Assembly: GCA_033439685.1 (NCBI GenBank)
Contig: JAUEDM010000002.1
Coordinates: forward strand, 5,270,001-5,334,000
Source: Apodospora peruviana
Taxonomy: Eukaryota; Ascomycota; Sordariomycetes; Sordariales; Lasiosphaeriaceae
DNA: 64,000 nucleotides
Direction: 5' to 3'
The notes under the pieces were generated by a model. That model made no database searches. It was not told the origin of the DNA and worked only from the letters and a program-made list of their open reading frames with translations. How positions within the stretch are numbered: position 1 is the stretch's first letter; the number at the start of each line of letters is the position of its first letter. Positions 46,029 through 57,950 of this stretch are shown in pieces. A program made the position numbers and the translations under genes.

Positions 46029-49000
46029 GCGTAGGCTCTCCGCGGATTTGTGGAAGGTGGTCTCGAACTTGCTAATAGACCAAGGATTCTGCTCCGTAGC
46101 GTTTTGCCTGGAAACGAGCATTGGAATGAGCGGTTGGGCTTCTGTCAGGCTTGAGTATCTCCGTGAGGTCTAGTAAGAGCAACCTCCTCGTCCTAGCTGT
46201 GCGGTCGAAGGTTGACGATGGCCTAGTGTTTGATGAAAAGGACGTCGCAACGAAGTTTGGCTTGAAACTGCGTCGTGGTGGAAAGAGATCAGAAGGCGTA
46301 AGTGTGCATCACCGACCGTAACTCCAGGTAGATGGATCTTCTACCTTTGGAGTTCCGAGTTTGGTTGCAGATGATCTCTGCCCAGCAGATCGTGGAGCCT
46401 GACACCGGTACAGGTCTGTGAGGTGTTGACAGAAAGAGTAGTCGTCCGGATCTTTCGTCGTCGGTTTGTGGATGATTCGTGCCCACTTCTGCGGCTTTTC
46501 TGCAGATCAAACCAAGCAGTTGCTTCGGGGAAAGGAGCGAGGCAGTGTGCTCAAGTACAAATTCCTTGGGTGTGATGCGTTGTACCAGAAGATCAGGTCC
46601 GCCAGTCAAAACGAAGATCAGATCGAGCCGTGGTTGTCAGGATGGTAGGCGCAAGGTTCGGGTATTAACCCAGTGATCTACGAGCCAGCGTTCAAGCCAG
46701 GTCTTTGTCGATGGTGGTGATCCGTTAGGCCTGGGGAGTCCTGAGGTCAACAGAGAACGGAGGGGTCGTCTTTTCTCGAGGGTCACCGAGGCAGGAGGAT
46801 ATCTTGTATGAAATTCAGGGTGTCAAAGGATGCTCAGCGGGGCCGTCTTCTGCAAGAACCTCGTGGGAGCGGACCAGGCCCGGGAGCTATGGCGCTCTGG
46901 AGGGATAACCGTAATTGTAATAAGACGGCCCTCCAGCACCCTGGGCTTAGGTAGGACAAGAGGAGGAATTAATACCGGTGGAGGGACTGATCCACACGGA
47001 GAAATGTCGAGGGAGCATCCGAATTCAGGATTGGGCCTGCGCGGCAACCGCAAGAAACGATGGCTAGAGCTGGGGAAGAGATCGGGGTACCTGGTACCTG
47101 ACAATGAGCAGGAGGTATAATTGCGGTATTCTTGGGAGGTCTGTCTGTGAGTGTTCTTCGAGAGAGGAAAGCCGCAAACTATTACCCCAGGTATAATGGT
47201 ATTGAGCCCCCAGAACGTGGGAAGCTGAGCCACACCGTTTTTCTTTTCCTCGCCCTCTCTCATGGGTTGACAGGAGCGACAGGGCTATATCGAGGAACCT
47301 GGGCCTTACAACTTTCGGCTGAATGGCTAATGCCGTGCCATGAGGGCGATGGAACCAACAAGGGCACCTGCCACTCAAAATCAGGCTGGAAACGGACAGA
47401 CAAACGCTCACTTACGCCAAGTCAAGCGAGCAGCAAGGGTATGCCGCTAACCAGGCGAAGAAAAACGCTGCCGCATGGTCTGTTGTAGCCCCGGCATAGG
47501 GTTGCGAGGATGCACGCATGCATGGAGCTGGACAAGACGAGATACTAGACAAGAGCACTCTTTGGAAGGGGGGCCAATGAGGCCCGCGCAAACATCCGAT
47601 ACTCACGGGGACGAGACAAGGTCGTTCAACCGTAGGCTGCGGGCATGCACTTGTGAAGGTACTGGAGGGAGAGGGGGAAGTACTCCAGGTTCCCTGTAGG
47701 GGCGACGTTGATCTCGCTGTCTTACTGTGCAGACACAGACGCAACCAGCTGGGATCACTGAAGCCAGCAGCCACTACAAGAACGCCGCAGCACGAGGCCG
47801 GAGAAGCTCGCAGGGGAGAAGAGAAGGTACAGACCGTGCATGGCATCTCGGCTGGAACGTTTATCAAGGGTTGATTGGCCCATAGTACATTAGCTCTGTG
47901 TCGACTCCACGGAATAAAGCATAACCGTTGTCGAGCTCTCCGTCCACGATAAACCAATTGGGAGCAAGGACGCTCACTGTAGGGGCGTATTGTACTTGTT
48001 GCTTGGTCTGTGGGCAAAGGCGAGAGTGAAAGGGGAGGACATTGAGGTGTGAGTCAGGTGGGGTGGATGCAGACCGGATCACGCAGCAGGGACAGAAAAG
48101 ATGTGAAATACGCTACTCCCATCATCTGGGGGGGATGTAGAGCGGGTCCGTTTCCCTCTTGCGAACCTCAAGTGCCTGTAAGGTCAGGTCGGGCCAAGAT
48201 TCGCTCAAAGCGGGAGGTCTGGCTGGACTGTCTGGACTGCCTGGCTGTTGTGTACTGTGTAAGGATGGTGGTGCGCGAGGTGGGGAGCGAGCAGTAGATT
48301 TGCGCTGCTCCATCTTGGCAAGTCTGGTGGATTGTGGCGCCAGGGAACGATGGGAAGATCACTGATGGGTCGATCTCTCTTCCTTGCCGGCATCTGAGGC
48401 TTGGTGAATGGTGTGGACGGTTAGGTAGGGCAGGATCCTACCTACCCATGAACTGTACCCAAACACGGTACCCTCACCGCGAACGCACACAGAGATTTAG
48501 CCTGCCACGCAGGCCTCGGGAGAGCAGCCCTGCGGCAGCGAGCGATTTTTGGATACTCTTCACTTCAGTGAAACCGGAACTGACAAGAGACGCGCGAACT
48601 GATGGAGCCCCTGGCAGTATGGCCATACCGCCGAGCCCACCTCTGGCGACCACTGGCCAGAGAAGGAGACCCACCGGCGGGAGGCGGCCTTGCCCCGTGC
48701 CTGCGTAAGGCCTGAAGTATTTCGGAAAGCGTGTATGTTAGTCAAGTTGGAAGGGAGCAGTGACATAGATGTCTAGATCGGACACGGACACGGACGCGGC
48801 ATTTGTCATGGCTGTTGCTGGCGCATCAGTCCCCTGTCCGATTTCCCACGAGAGTCAATGCCGGCGTGGAGGAGGATCCTGATATCTGGGGAATGCCCTG
48901 TGAGGGCATCAAAGGGGCCATGTACGCAAAGGGGGAAGATGCGCCGAACAAGCCGTAGGCTGATGTGGTGTGCAACCTCGCCGGAAGCCATACTGTGGTA

Positions 49001-51313
49001 GCAAGCCAGGCTCGGTGGGGTTGGTAGTACTGTGCTGTGAAGTGCTGAGAGAGATTAGAGAGGCGGACTGTGGTAAGCGTGCGTGAGGCAAGGTGTCTTG
49101 CAGGCCGTGGGTAGCATTCAGCAAGGCGAAGAGGTGTGGTCGCTGTGGTGTGCCAAAGCGGACAAGCGCAGCGGTTGGGCTAGAAGGTGGCTGCCAACGG
49201 TGGAAGCTTCTTTCGACGGCAGACCCTGTGGCGCGTGTTTATCGAGACTGCCAGATCCAAAGTCCGTGCATTGCCAGAGCGTTGTTCTTGCGAGCTTGCA
49301 GGGGTGGGCGCCCACGGTTTCATCCAGGGGCTGGGATTTGTGAGAAGCCAGCCAAGCCAGCGCGGTGCATGCGAGACAAAGCGATATGTGGGCCTAAGGG
49401 CCAGAACGACTATCCGGCTCGCCTGTAGAGACTTTGTGTGCATACCACGCTCTCCATCTTCATCTCTCTGATGCGATTCTGGCCGGAAAGGGGAGATTCA
49501 GGGCTTCCCTAACCACTGGGTTCGGTGGAGAAGCAATTCCCAGATCGAAGCTAACTCCCTCCTGACAGCCCTTCTAGCATGCCCTGGACCTTCTAGCCGG
49601 CTTCCATCACCAGCACCGTCGTAGCGCAATCCTGCTAGGATGGATATGCACAACATGTACACGTATCAGCAGCCCGGAAACCCGCCAGGGGGACGGCACC
49701 GGATGGCATTGGACTGCCGAGATGGCCGCAGGTGCTTTTGCCTTTTTGGTAGTGTAGGTAAGGTAAGTAGCCATATGGGCCGCTGCGTCCTCCAATCTTT
49801 CGTTCCGTGACAAGAGAGGTCCGGAAGTTGAAGTTGTTTGCGGCGCATCAGTCAGCAGAGGCCAAGTTGCGGTTACGATTGTCGATCGATGAGACGATGT
49901 TTTCCTTTCTGGACACGACGAGAAACAACGAGCAGCAACGACTCGCGCTCAGCCCAGCAAGCCACGTTTTTGCGAACCCGCCGACCCGAGCGGAGGTTGC
50001 CGTGATGGCGCAGAATGTTTTGCAGAGCACTTTTCCGTAATGAGATTGAGGCTGCTGTGTCACGGGTGGCCTAGATGACACACTTGGGCAGTCTCCATGT
50101 TATTAGCCAGTCTCATTCTCACCACGATTCTGATCGAGACTCGAGACTGAAAAGGTGATAAAATCAAACTTGTCGGCCTGTGTAAGATGATTCGTCAAGG
50201 TGGCCGACCGGCTTCCCTTTTGAGATTAATCGAATGTCCGGAGAATTGAAACATGCTCGCTGACGGGCCAGATCTGAGTGAGATGGCTGGCGCTGGCAGG
50301 TGGAAGCACACTAACACGGTGGCCCGATTATGTAACCAAGGGCAGATATCAGGTCGGATTAAGCTTATATGGTGAGGGAGTGTGCTGAAAGGGGGAATGA
50401 AAATGATATAAATTCTTGTTGGTCACTTTAGTGGCCTCGGTTGCTGATCTGAGTTGCTTGCAATGGTCGGTCGATTGACAGATTTTGGACATGTCCGGGA
50501 TTCTCATTCACTGCATCGCGGATCCGATGTTGGAACCGAGAATTGTTAAGGCCATTCCCGTCGAGTTTGGACCTGCCCCGATTGTGTGCAAGATGCAACA
50601 CCAAGTGCATCCACAGACTCGCAACTGCCACAGGGGCGGTCACCGTCTGCCCGTGGCTTGGGTCTGGCTTCCGCTGCCACTGGCCAATTCCCTGTCCAGT
50701 GAAATGATGTCAGGAACGGAACACGGAACGCGGAAACGCATCATGGATGCTCAGCCGTGGCTCGCGAGGCACAGAGGCACAGATCAAGCCGTGGTGTGGT
50801 CGCCGAATCGGGAAGGTGGTTTTTTTGGGTCGGGTGGTTAAGCTCCAGACAAGAGTCAAGACCGACAACCACGACGACGACGACGGCAACTACTACCTCC
50901 AGTGCCCTCTTTCCATTCAACGCCCACGGTTCAACGCACGGGGCCGCTCGTCCACTCTTCCACCGGTACCTTCCTTCTCAGCCTGGCATCCTCTGCCTAT
51001 CCGCGAGAAACTGCTCAGTGCTATCTGGAAAGGGCAATGGTAGTCAAAATGACGCACCTTACGTTTTGGTTCTTTCTTACTGTGTAAGCGAGAATTCAAA
51101 AAAAAACCTACCTAGGTACCTACCTACCTTACCTTGCTGGTTGGTAGCGAGAGGCAAGCACCTGGGATCAAGATGGTTGCTCGACCGTTATTATTTTGCT
51201 TCTTGAGTTTTTCTTCACACTCGTCACGACAGCTCGCAGTTTCACGCCAATCCATTCTTTTCCAGCCACTAATTCTACCTACTTCTGTTACCGTTGCCAA
51301 CTGGGGCCCTCAT

Positions 51314-51336
51314 CGGCGGCGGCGGCGGCGGCGGCG
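51314..51336 (+). repeat. (CGG)7 trinucleotide repeat
   Basis: Uninterrupted CGG units for 23 bases in the homeobox upstream region, not within any supported gene. Confidence 0.9.
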
Positions 51337-54300
51337 TAGGAGGCGAGCACCAATATGCGTAGGGTTGAGATGTGGAGGGCCGAAACTTGATCAGTTAGTA
51401 CCAACAGCAGCTCGACAATGGTAAAGCCAGCGGGTGCGCTAGACGCACACTTTTTGAGACTGAGACTTTCACAGTTGCCGCCAGATTAAGGAGCACGGCT
51501 TGCTTGACGGCTTGCTCGCCCGGATGGCATTTTACCTGCATTGTACAACTGTGTTGCGCCGTCTCCTCGACCAAGAGTCCAAGACACGCAAGCGCGCCTA
51601 TTTGCTCAATCCACTTCACGATACCCTGGCGTTTCTTCAGGCCAGCCTTGCCAGCAACAGCCGTTGAGCGGCCAACTCTGGACGGAACAAGGCTCCCGCC
51701 TCCATCGACGCTTGTTCCCGTTGCCTTCTCCTCCTTGGGTGGCCAATGTTGCAACCCGTTAGTTGGGGGCCAACGCGGCCCCTCGCTGAACCCGCAATTT
51801 TGCCAAGATGAGCTTGGCTCCAATCCCTTCACTCTGCTGCCATATGGACGGCGTCGACATGGCCAGCCCTGTTTCTCTGTATCACGACGTTGTACGGACC
51901 AAACTGCAGAGGTTTAGTTCAGAGACCCTTGCCGGTATTTCGAATTATATGTTTGGAATGAACAAACTTGAAGGATCGCGTTTGCACAGTTAGCCCCTGG
52001 TCCATCTCTACATCACCATCTTGTGCGGTTGGCAAGGGCAAGCATTATGAAGCGCAAGCAAGCAAGAGCTCACGATTAGCGCGGACCGACCGGTTTTCGG
52101 GGGTGCGTCATGTCAACGCCCCTGGACTATACACGTGTACTGAAGCTGGCCCCGATCTTGACGATCAACGGGATCTGTTCCATGTTCGGGAGTTACCTCT
52201 TTGACGTTACCATCCGACGGCTTCGCCAGGTTGCTAAGTATGCTCTGATCTTTTTCGAGAATAGCTGAACCAGGAAATCGTAGCTTTGTGTTAAACAGAT
52301 CATCAGCCGCATGCAAACTGACTGCAAGGGGCCCGTAGTTTGTCGCAAAGAAGCCGTCGATACACCCCGGATAAGGCATGCTGAGGGCATGGGTCGAGGT
52401 TGTTGAAGACTGTGGGTGGCGTTGTTCTTCAGCGGTCGCAGCGCGTCTAGTCGCGCAAATAGCGTCCAAGACCGTCCCACTCCCACAAATACACGCTACG
52501 GTGATCGGTGCCTTGCAGCAGACACACACTCGCCAGCCCAATCCGATTACAGCATCTTCTCGTCCTTCACACCATCCGACTGAAGTGTCCGACATGCCGC
52601 CGCACCTGGCCATCCGACACAACCCCCAACAATGCCGTCTCTGCAACACTGCACTGCGCCGAACTGCCTCTAGAGTCTAACAAAAGTGCCTCCAGCGTGA
52701 CTGAACCCCACAATCCGGCCCTCTTCGCTGACCCGACTTCCAGCTAACGTTTGGAAAGTCGGGCGACCTTTCTATCTTTAGAGATTGAGCCGCTTGCAGA
52801 GAAACACTTGGTTCCAGACGCTGCGCTGCAGACGGTGAGGCGCAGAAATAACTAGTCCGCTTGCCCTCTCCCGCTGCTATTCTAGACTGTCGTTTCTAGT
52901 CGGATTCCCGGAGCCGGTATGTGAGGCGGAGCTGTTGTGGCAGAGCCTGCCCTTAGTCGTCGGTCCCGACAGCAACGGGCCGTCGCTGACGATGGCGAGC
53001 CACAAGAGGTACGCCGCGGCCCTCTGCACCTACGGCACCCACGGCACCCACAACATCTATGCGATGCGATGCGAAGCGATGGGAGAGACGTCACCGCAGA
53101 CGGTCGACGTAGATTCCGGTACTGGTCCGTAAGGCTGAATAATGGTGAGGTGCTGGCCTGAGACACGGAACGTCTGACGATTTGCAATCCGCAACTCGTG
53201 GGCATCAACATCATTTCCGATGGGATTTCCCACATAGGAAATTCTCACCCTTTGTCCTCGCTTCCAAGCTTTTGTCATTTTCATCCTTGGGGCCTCGTTG
53301 AGACGTTAGCCGGAATGCTGAGCACTTCAGTTGCTACCCGCTCCGCTCTTCAACACTCCGCTCCCTCTGTTGGACGACGCTACAAGCCCACAAATCAACC
53401 TTCTAGCCGACGAGAATCATGGCATCGAATGCCCCCGAGCCGGCTGTTGAATTGTTGCGAAAACCCGGGCCGTCATCGTCGTCAGCAACAGCAAGCTGCC
53501 AAGCCCACGCACATGTCTGAAACTTCCGTCGACGTTGTCGATGGCGGCGACCCGCCACAGCCCACAACTACCCGGGCGGCGTTACACAAGCATGGAAGAC
53601 TTTGTGCAGTCGTGGCTTGCGGGTTCGACGCGTGCTTGCAGGTGTGAACCTTGCCGAGCAGCTTGTACGAGCAATGGATTCCAGGAACCCCAGAGACGGA
53701 CCCCTTATTGGCAATGTAGCAATCCGCAATATTGTCCAATGGCTTGATATTCCAACCCTCTGACAGCATCCCCACGAGCCCAGCGCAAGGGAAAGGACGC
53801 GGCACCGGATTTGGTGCAATTCCAATGTCATCAATTCAATTTGGACCACCAGTGGGATGGGAATGGATGTACTGCATGTAGGTAATGACGAGTCCCCAGT
53901 CTCCCGCAAGCTACCCGCTTTTCTCGCCGTTATTCATGAGCATCCAGCTATATGTCGCGAGTGATAGAGCAACACGCTTTTCCTTCACGTTTCAGCCACC
54001 GTCGACACCCGCGTCAAGTGCCCAGAAACAAATGCGAAAGTTGCTTGCTCTAGCAGGTTTGCAGAGTGCGAGTACGAGTGCTATTTCCGGTGCCGGTTCT
54101 GCCATTTGCTTCCTCGTTGACATTGGATGGCCCAGCGGTTTCCATCCAGTCTGACTGATCTCTTGAATTGACCGATCAGGTATTCCCTCGGTCGGCTGAT
54201 CAACTCCCTTTCACGGTGGTGTGTCGTCTTCCGTGCTCTTCTTTCTTTTCCCGCATTTTCCCACGGGTCAGCAAATCATGCCAACTGGTCGATGAGTAGG

Positions 54301-57038
54301 GCAGGTTTCCGTTGTCGGACGACCGAGAGAGCGGAAGTTCGCTCCTCATGCACGTGTCGCGGACGCGGCTCACGATCGCACCAAGTCGGCCTCCGTTAGT
54401 AGGCCACTTTGTGCGTAAAAGACCGCGAACCTGTGTATTTCGGACATTCACGCAGTATCTTTCCCTTCTGCGCCTGCCGGTGGTAGTGCTATTATCAGCT
54501 GGGCGCTGGAAGATAGGCATATGGTGATAGCATGTTACTTACAGGATGGGCTATTGATGGCCAACCAAATCACGCGGATGTTTTCAATGTGCGACATCGT
54601 GCAGCAGAAGTGCAAGCCAGTGCGTGTGCGTCTACGTGAACGGGGCCCGCAAGGGGCCAGCCTGTCGGACGACACCGCTTCGTGTCAGCGAAGGTCTTTT
54701 TTGCGCCGTCACTGCTCTCAACACAGGTGTGGATATCCAACCATTCACAACTTGGCGGTTAAACCCGCTGGCCACTGAGTGCTCCAGGTTGCCTGAAGTC
54801 CAATATAAGTCGGCGTATTGTCCAGCGCACGATAAGGCCGAAGCACACTGTCTTCGACTCCCCTTCAGCACGAGGCTGGCCTCGCTCGGCGCGCCAGGCG
54901 TCCTCTTAATATCAACCCGTGCGGATTGCATAGAGCGAGTGTTCAAGTCGGGCGACTCTACGCGACGATTTGCCAGCAAGAGGATGATTGTCAAGCGGGC
55001 ATTGATGCAGCAATGATCGATTCGTACACTCTTGGTCATACGCCCAGCAGCCAGATCCGGCGCGTCTGGTCGACGGCGCGCAATTGCTTCACGGTTGACT
55101 TGCCGTCACGAGGCTCGTCGACCGTATACACGCCATCACTCACCATTTCTCTCTGCATTGGACCTGCCTTTTGGGGCATGGTCGGCGGCCGCTGTGCCTA
55201 GCACTCTATATTGCGACTCGGATCATGCCAAATCTTCTTCTCCATGAGGGACGGCGGCGAGGTCTTTGTCAACGTGCCCAGACCGAGCGAGCCTGTCATC
55301 AAGGCGTTTGATATCTCACACGTCTTATGATGGACGACTTACAGCTCTCAACACGACGCACGAATGTCGCATTGGAAGGAGGGAGTCTCTCGGATCATGG
55401 AGTCTGCATGAAGGAAGAAACAGGGCATAGGGCGTGTCAGGCACGTGGAAATCCAGCCCGTGGTCCGTCTTTACTCTTCCGCTACGAACTAGCTGTTTAG
55501 CCGTCAGTCCTGTCTTGCGAAACACGCTCCCCAGCCTCTCTAAACTCGACATGAAAGACACAGCTAAGCTCTCCTTCACTCTTGCGCACTGAGCTGTGCC
55601 ACCGGAAGACCCTTATCTCGATTACGTGCCATTGACGGCTGCTACGTTCTGACCCCACGATTCCAAGACCTGGATAGCCGGTCTCTGCCGCTGGGAATGC
55701 AGACGCGGATCACGGATTGGCACTAGTGGATGAGTTACCTGGCCGTTACACGGTCACCACCTGATACCCAAGCTAGTCCTGTCCGGCGAGAGCGGTACTG
55801 GCATATCATATTCGGGAGTGGTGAGAGAGGAACATATGCACGCCACCATTATCATGAACTGCACTCATCTGAGCCTGGACTGTTCTGCTCATGGTTCTAC
55901 AAGGGGGAGCCGTTCGTCGACCCCGCTCCTCATCCATGGTGCTGATCGGTCATGAGAGCCCGTGGCCGAGTCAGGGAGGACTACAATCGGAAATGGTATG
56001 TCTTGCTGTACGGCATTACAAAGACTGCGGTTTCGTTTCCTGTGTAACTTCTCTCTCTCTGTTCTCCAGCTCGAAAGCGGTTCCGGTGTTTCAAGCAACA
56101 GCTAGCTCGGCTGCCAGCAAGGCAGAACCCAGACCGGCTTTTTTGAAAGCTCTATTCTTAGGAATCAGGTACGTCTCGCCTACGAAACGGAATCCGCAGC
56201 TGATGACAACGGACGGCGGATAAATAGAGGTGGAGAATCAGGAAAAGAAAGCTCTTTTTTTTTCTTGCCCCCTTCCTTCGATACGGCGCTCTGCTATTCG
56301 TCGAAGCTGGCAGTTCTGTGCGAAGTCGATTGTGGAATGTTGTCTGGGCGTTGTTGGCGTACCAGCACCACCTCCAGGGATTTTCCCTTTCGGTATTTGC
56401 TTTCTGTGATAGACAAACCGTCCTTCTCTCCACAGGAAGCTTATTGGCTTAGCTTGGGATTTCTTTCGTCAGGGTCGCGGAATGGTATTCACAGGCACAC
56501 ACACGCACACGCAGACATCAGACACCCTGCCTCCCCGATTATTTTCCTTTTGCTATGGTTCTTATTTCCTTGCTCTCGTCATGCTATATCCCTACCTGAC
56601 TACCTGACTACCTTACTGCCCAAGCTCCCATGTCCCACGACGTCACGGTAAAGATACCTACCTGATATATAGGTACCACCGTGGGCTTGCGTTGCGCTGC
56701 GTGCCTGACTTGCCCCATATCCCATTGTTCTTTACTGGGGAAGAAAGCGGGACAGAAAAGCGGGAATGCCATATCACGAGGGAACCGGGACGAATAGGAG
56801 TACTGTAGTTCCTGAGAAGCGGAGAACGCATGCCGTTTTTTCCTGCAAATAAGGTTCGTTCAGGTCTGGCTGGCTGGTTTCCCTTGCATGGCATAGACAC
56901 ATGCACATGAATATGAACATGCCCCCAATGCTATAGCGGTACGGGGACTTCATTGGAGAAGAAACTATTCAGTCTCCCCGCCCTCCCGGTGCGGGAACCG
57001 AGAGGTTGATGGGAATGGAGTGGAGGGAAGAGAATGCA

Positions 57039-57083
57039 GGTATGCATACCTTACCTTACATGCATGGATGGATGCATGCATCC
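57039..57083. promoter_or_regulatory. Two adjacent perfect palindromes (possible transcription-factor sites)
   Basis: ggtatgcatacc (57039-57050) and ggatgcatgcatcc (57070-57083) are each perfectly self-complementary. Both are centred on GCATGC- or TGCA-type cores and lie about 20 bp apart. Such spacing could suit dimeric DNA-binding proteins. The function is unproven. Confidence 0.4.
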
Positions 57084-57854
57084 ACAATGTTCTTTGTCTC
57101 TTCTCTCTTGCCATATTTGGCAATGCTCGATGACCCGGGTTGTTGCTTCCGCTCCGCAGTAGTCAGTTAATAACGACCACGCTGCGAGCGAGCAGCGGGC
57201 GGGAAGGAGTGTGGAGGAGGAGGGCTATATGTCACCAGGTATATCTCGACTTTCCCTCGGTGTGTGTGTGGAGGTTGGGGTCAGGCACAGGACGTTCGTT
57301 CCTTCGTTCGTTTTCTCGCGTCAGTGTTTAATCCGAAATCGCCGCAGCCCCGGCGGCGGCGGCATGTTCCATGTCTATACTACCCTCCTGTTTTCTTGCT
57401 CGGTACGGTTACGGTACGGTACGGTTGTTCGGTTCGCGATTCGGTTTTTCACATGATACTCAGATCCCTCAATGTTCCTCAGTCAGCTGATGGGTTTGTA
57501 TGATCCGGCCGGCCCGCGTTTGGTTTGGTTTATGTGTGTGAGAGGCAGAGTTTGCTTTGTCGCTCGCGCAAGAAATCGAGCGACCACCGGACTGGGCCGG
57601 ACCGGGACCACATACGCACACCACGCATACCACGTTATGCTAAGTATCATACTCGCCGCCTGTCTTCGATGGGGGGAAGTGACCGGTGAATGAATTGGGT
57701 GGACAGGAGGAGGAGCGGATGAGGGATCCCCCGCTCTCTCTTTCTCATGTTCAAGTTCTGTCGTCCACGTCTTGATTCTGATATCGTTCTTCGGGACAGT
57801 ACCATCATTGGAGAAGCCTGGTGGTGGTGGTGTGACTACACGAGAGAGAGGTAG

Positions 57855-57950
57855 AGAGAGCAAGAGCAAGAGAAAGAGCAAGAGCAAGAGCAAGAGAAAG
57901 AGCAAGAGCAAGAGAAAGAGCAAGAGCAAGAGCAAGAGCAAGAGCAAGAG
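57855..57950 (+). repeat. Hexanucleotide purine array, 16 units of AGCAAG/AGAAAG
   Basis: Ninety-six bases of perfectly spaced six-base units, thirteen AGCAAG and three AGAAAG, with no pyrimidine other than the single C per unit. It is open in several frames (Lys-Ser on the plus strand, Leu-rich on the minus strand), which explains the ORFs there. No gene is indicated. Confidence 0.95.

Noticed and set aside
47412..48017. A 201-codon minus-strand ORF upstream of the homeobox gene.
   Set aside because: It is rich in Ser, Pro and Cys with no recognisable domain, hydrophobic pattern or codon preference like the neighbours. Probably chance.
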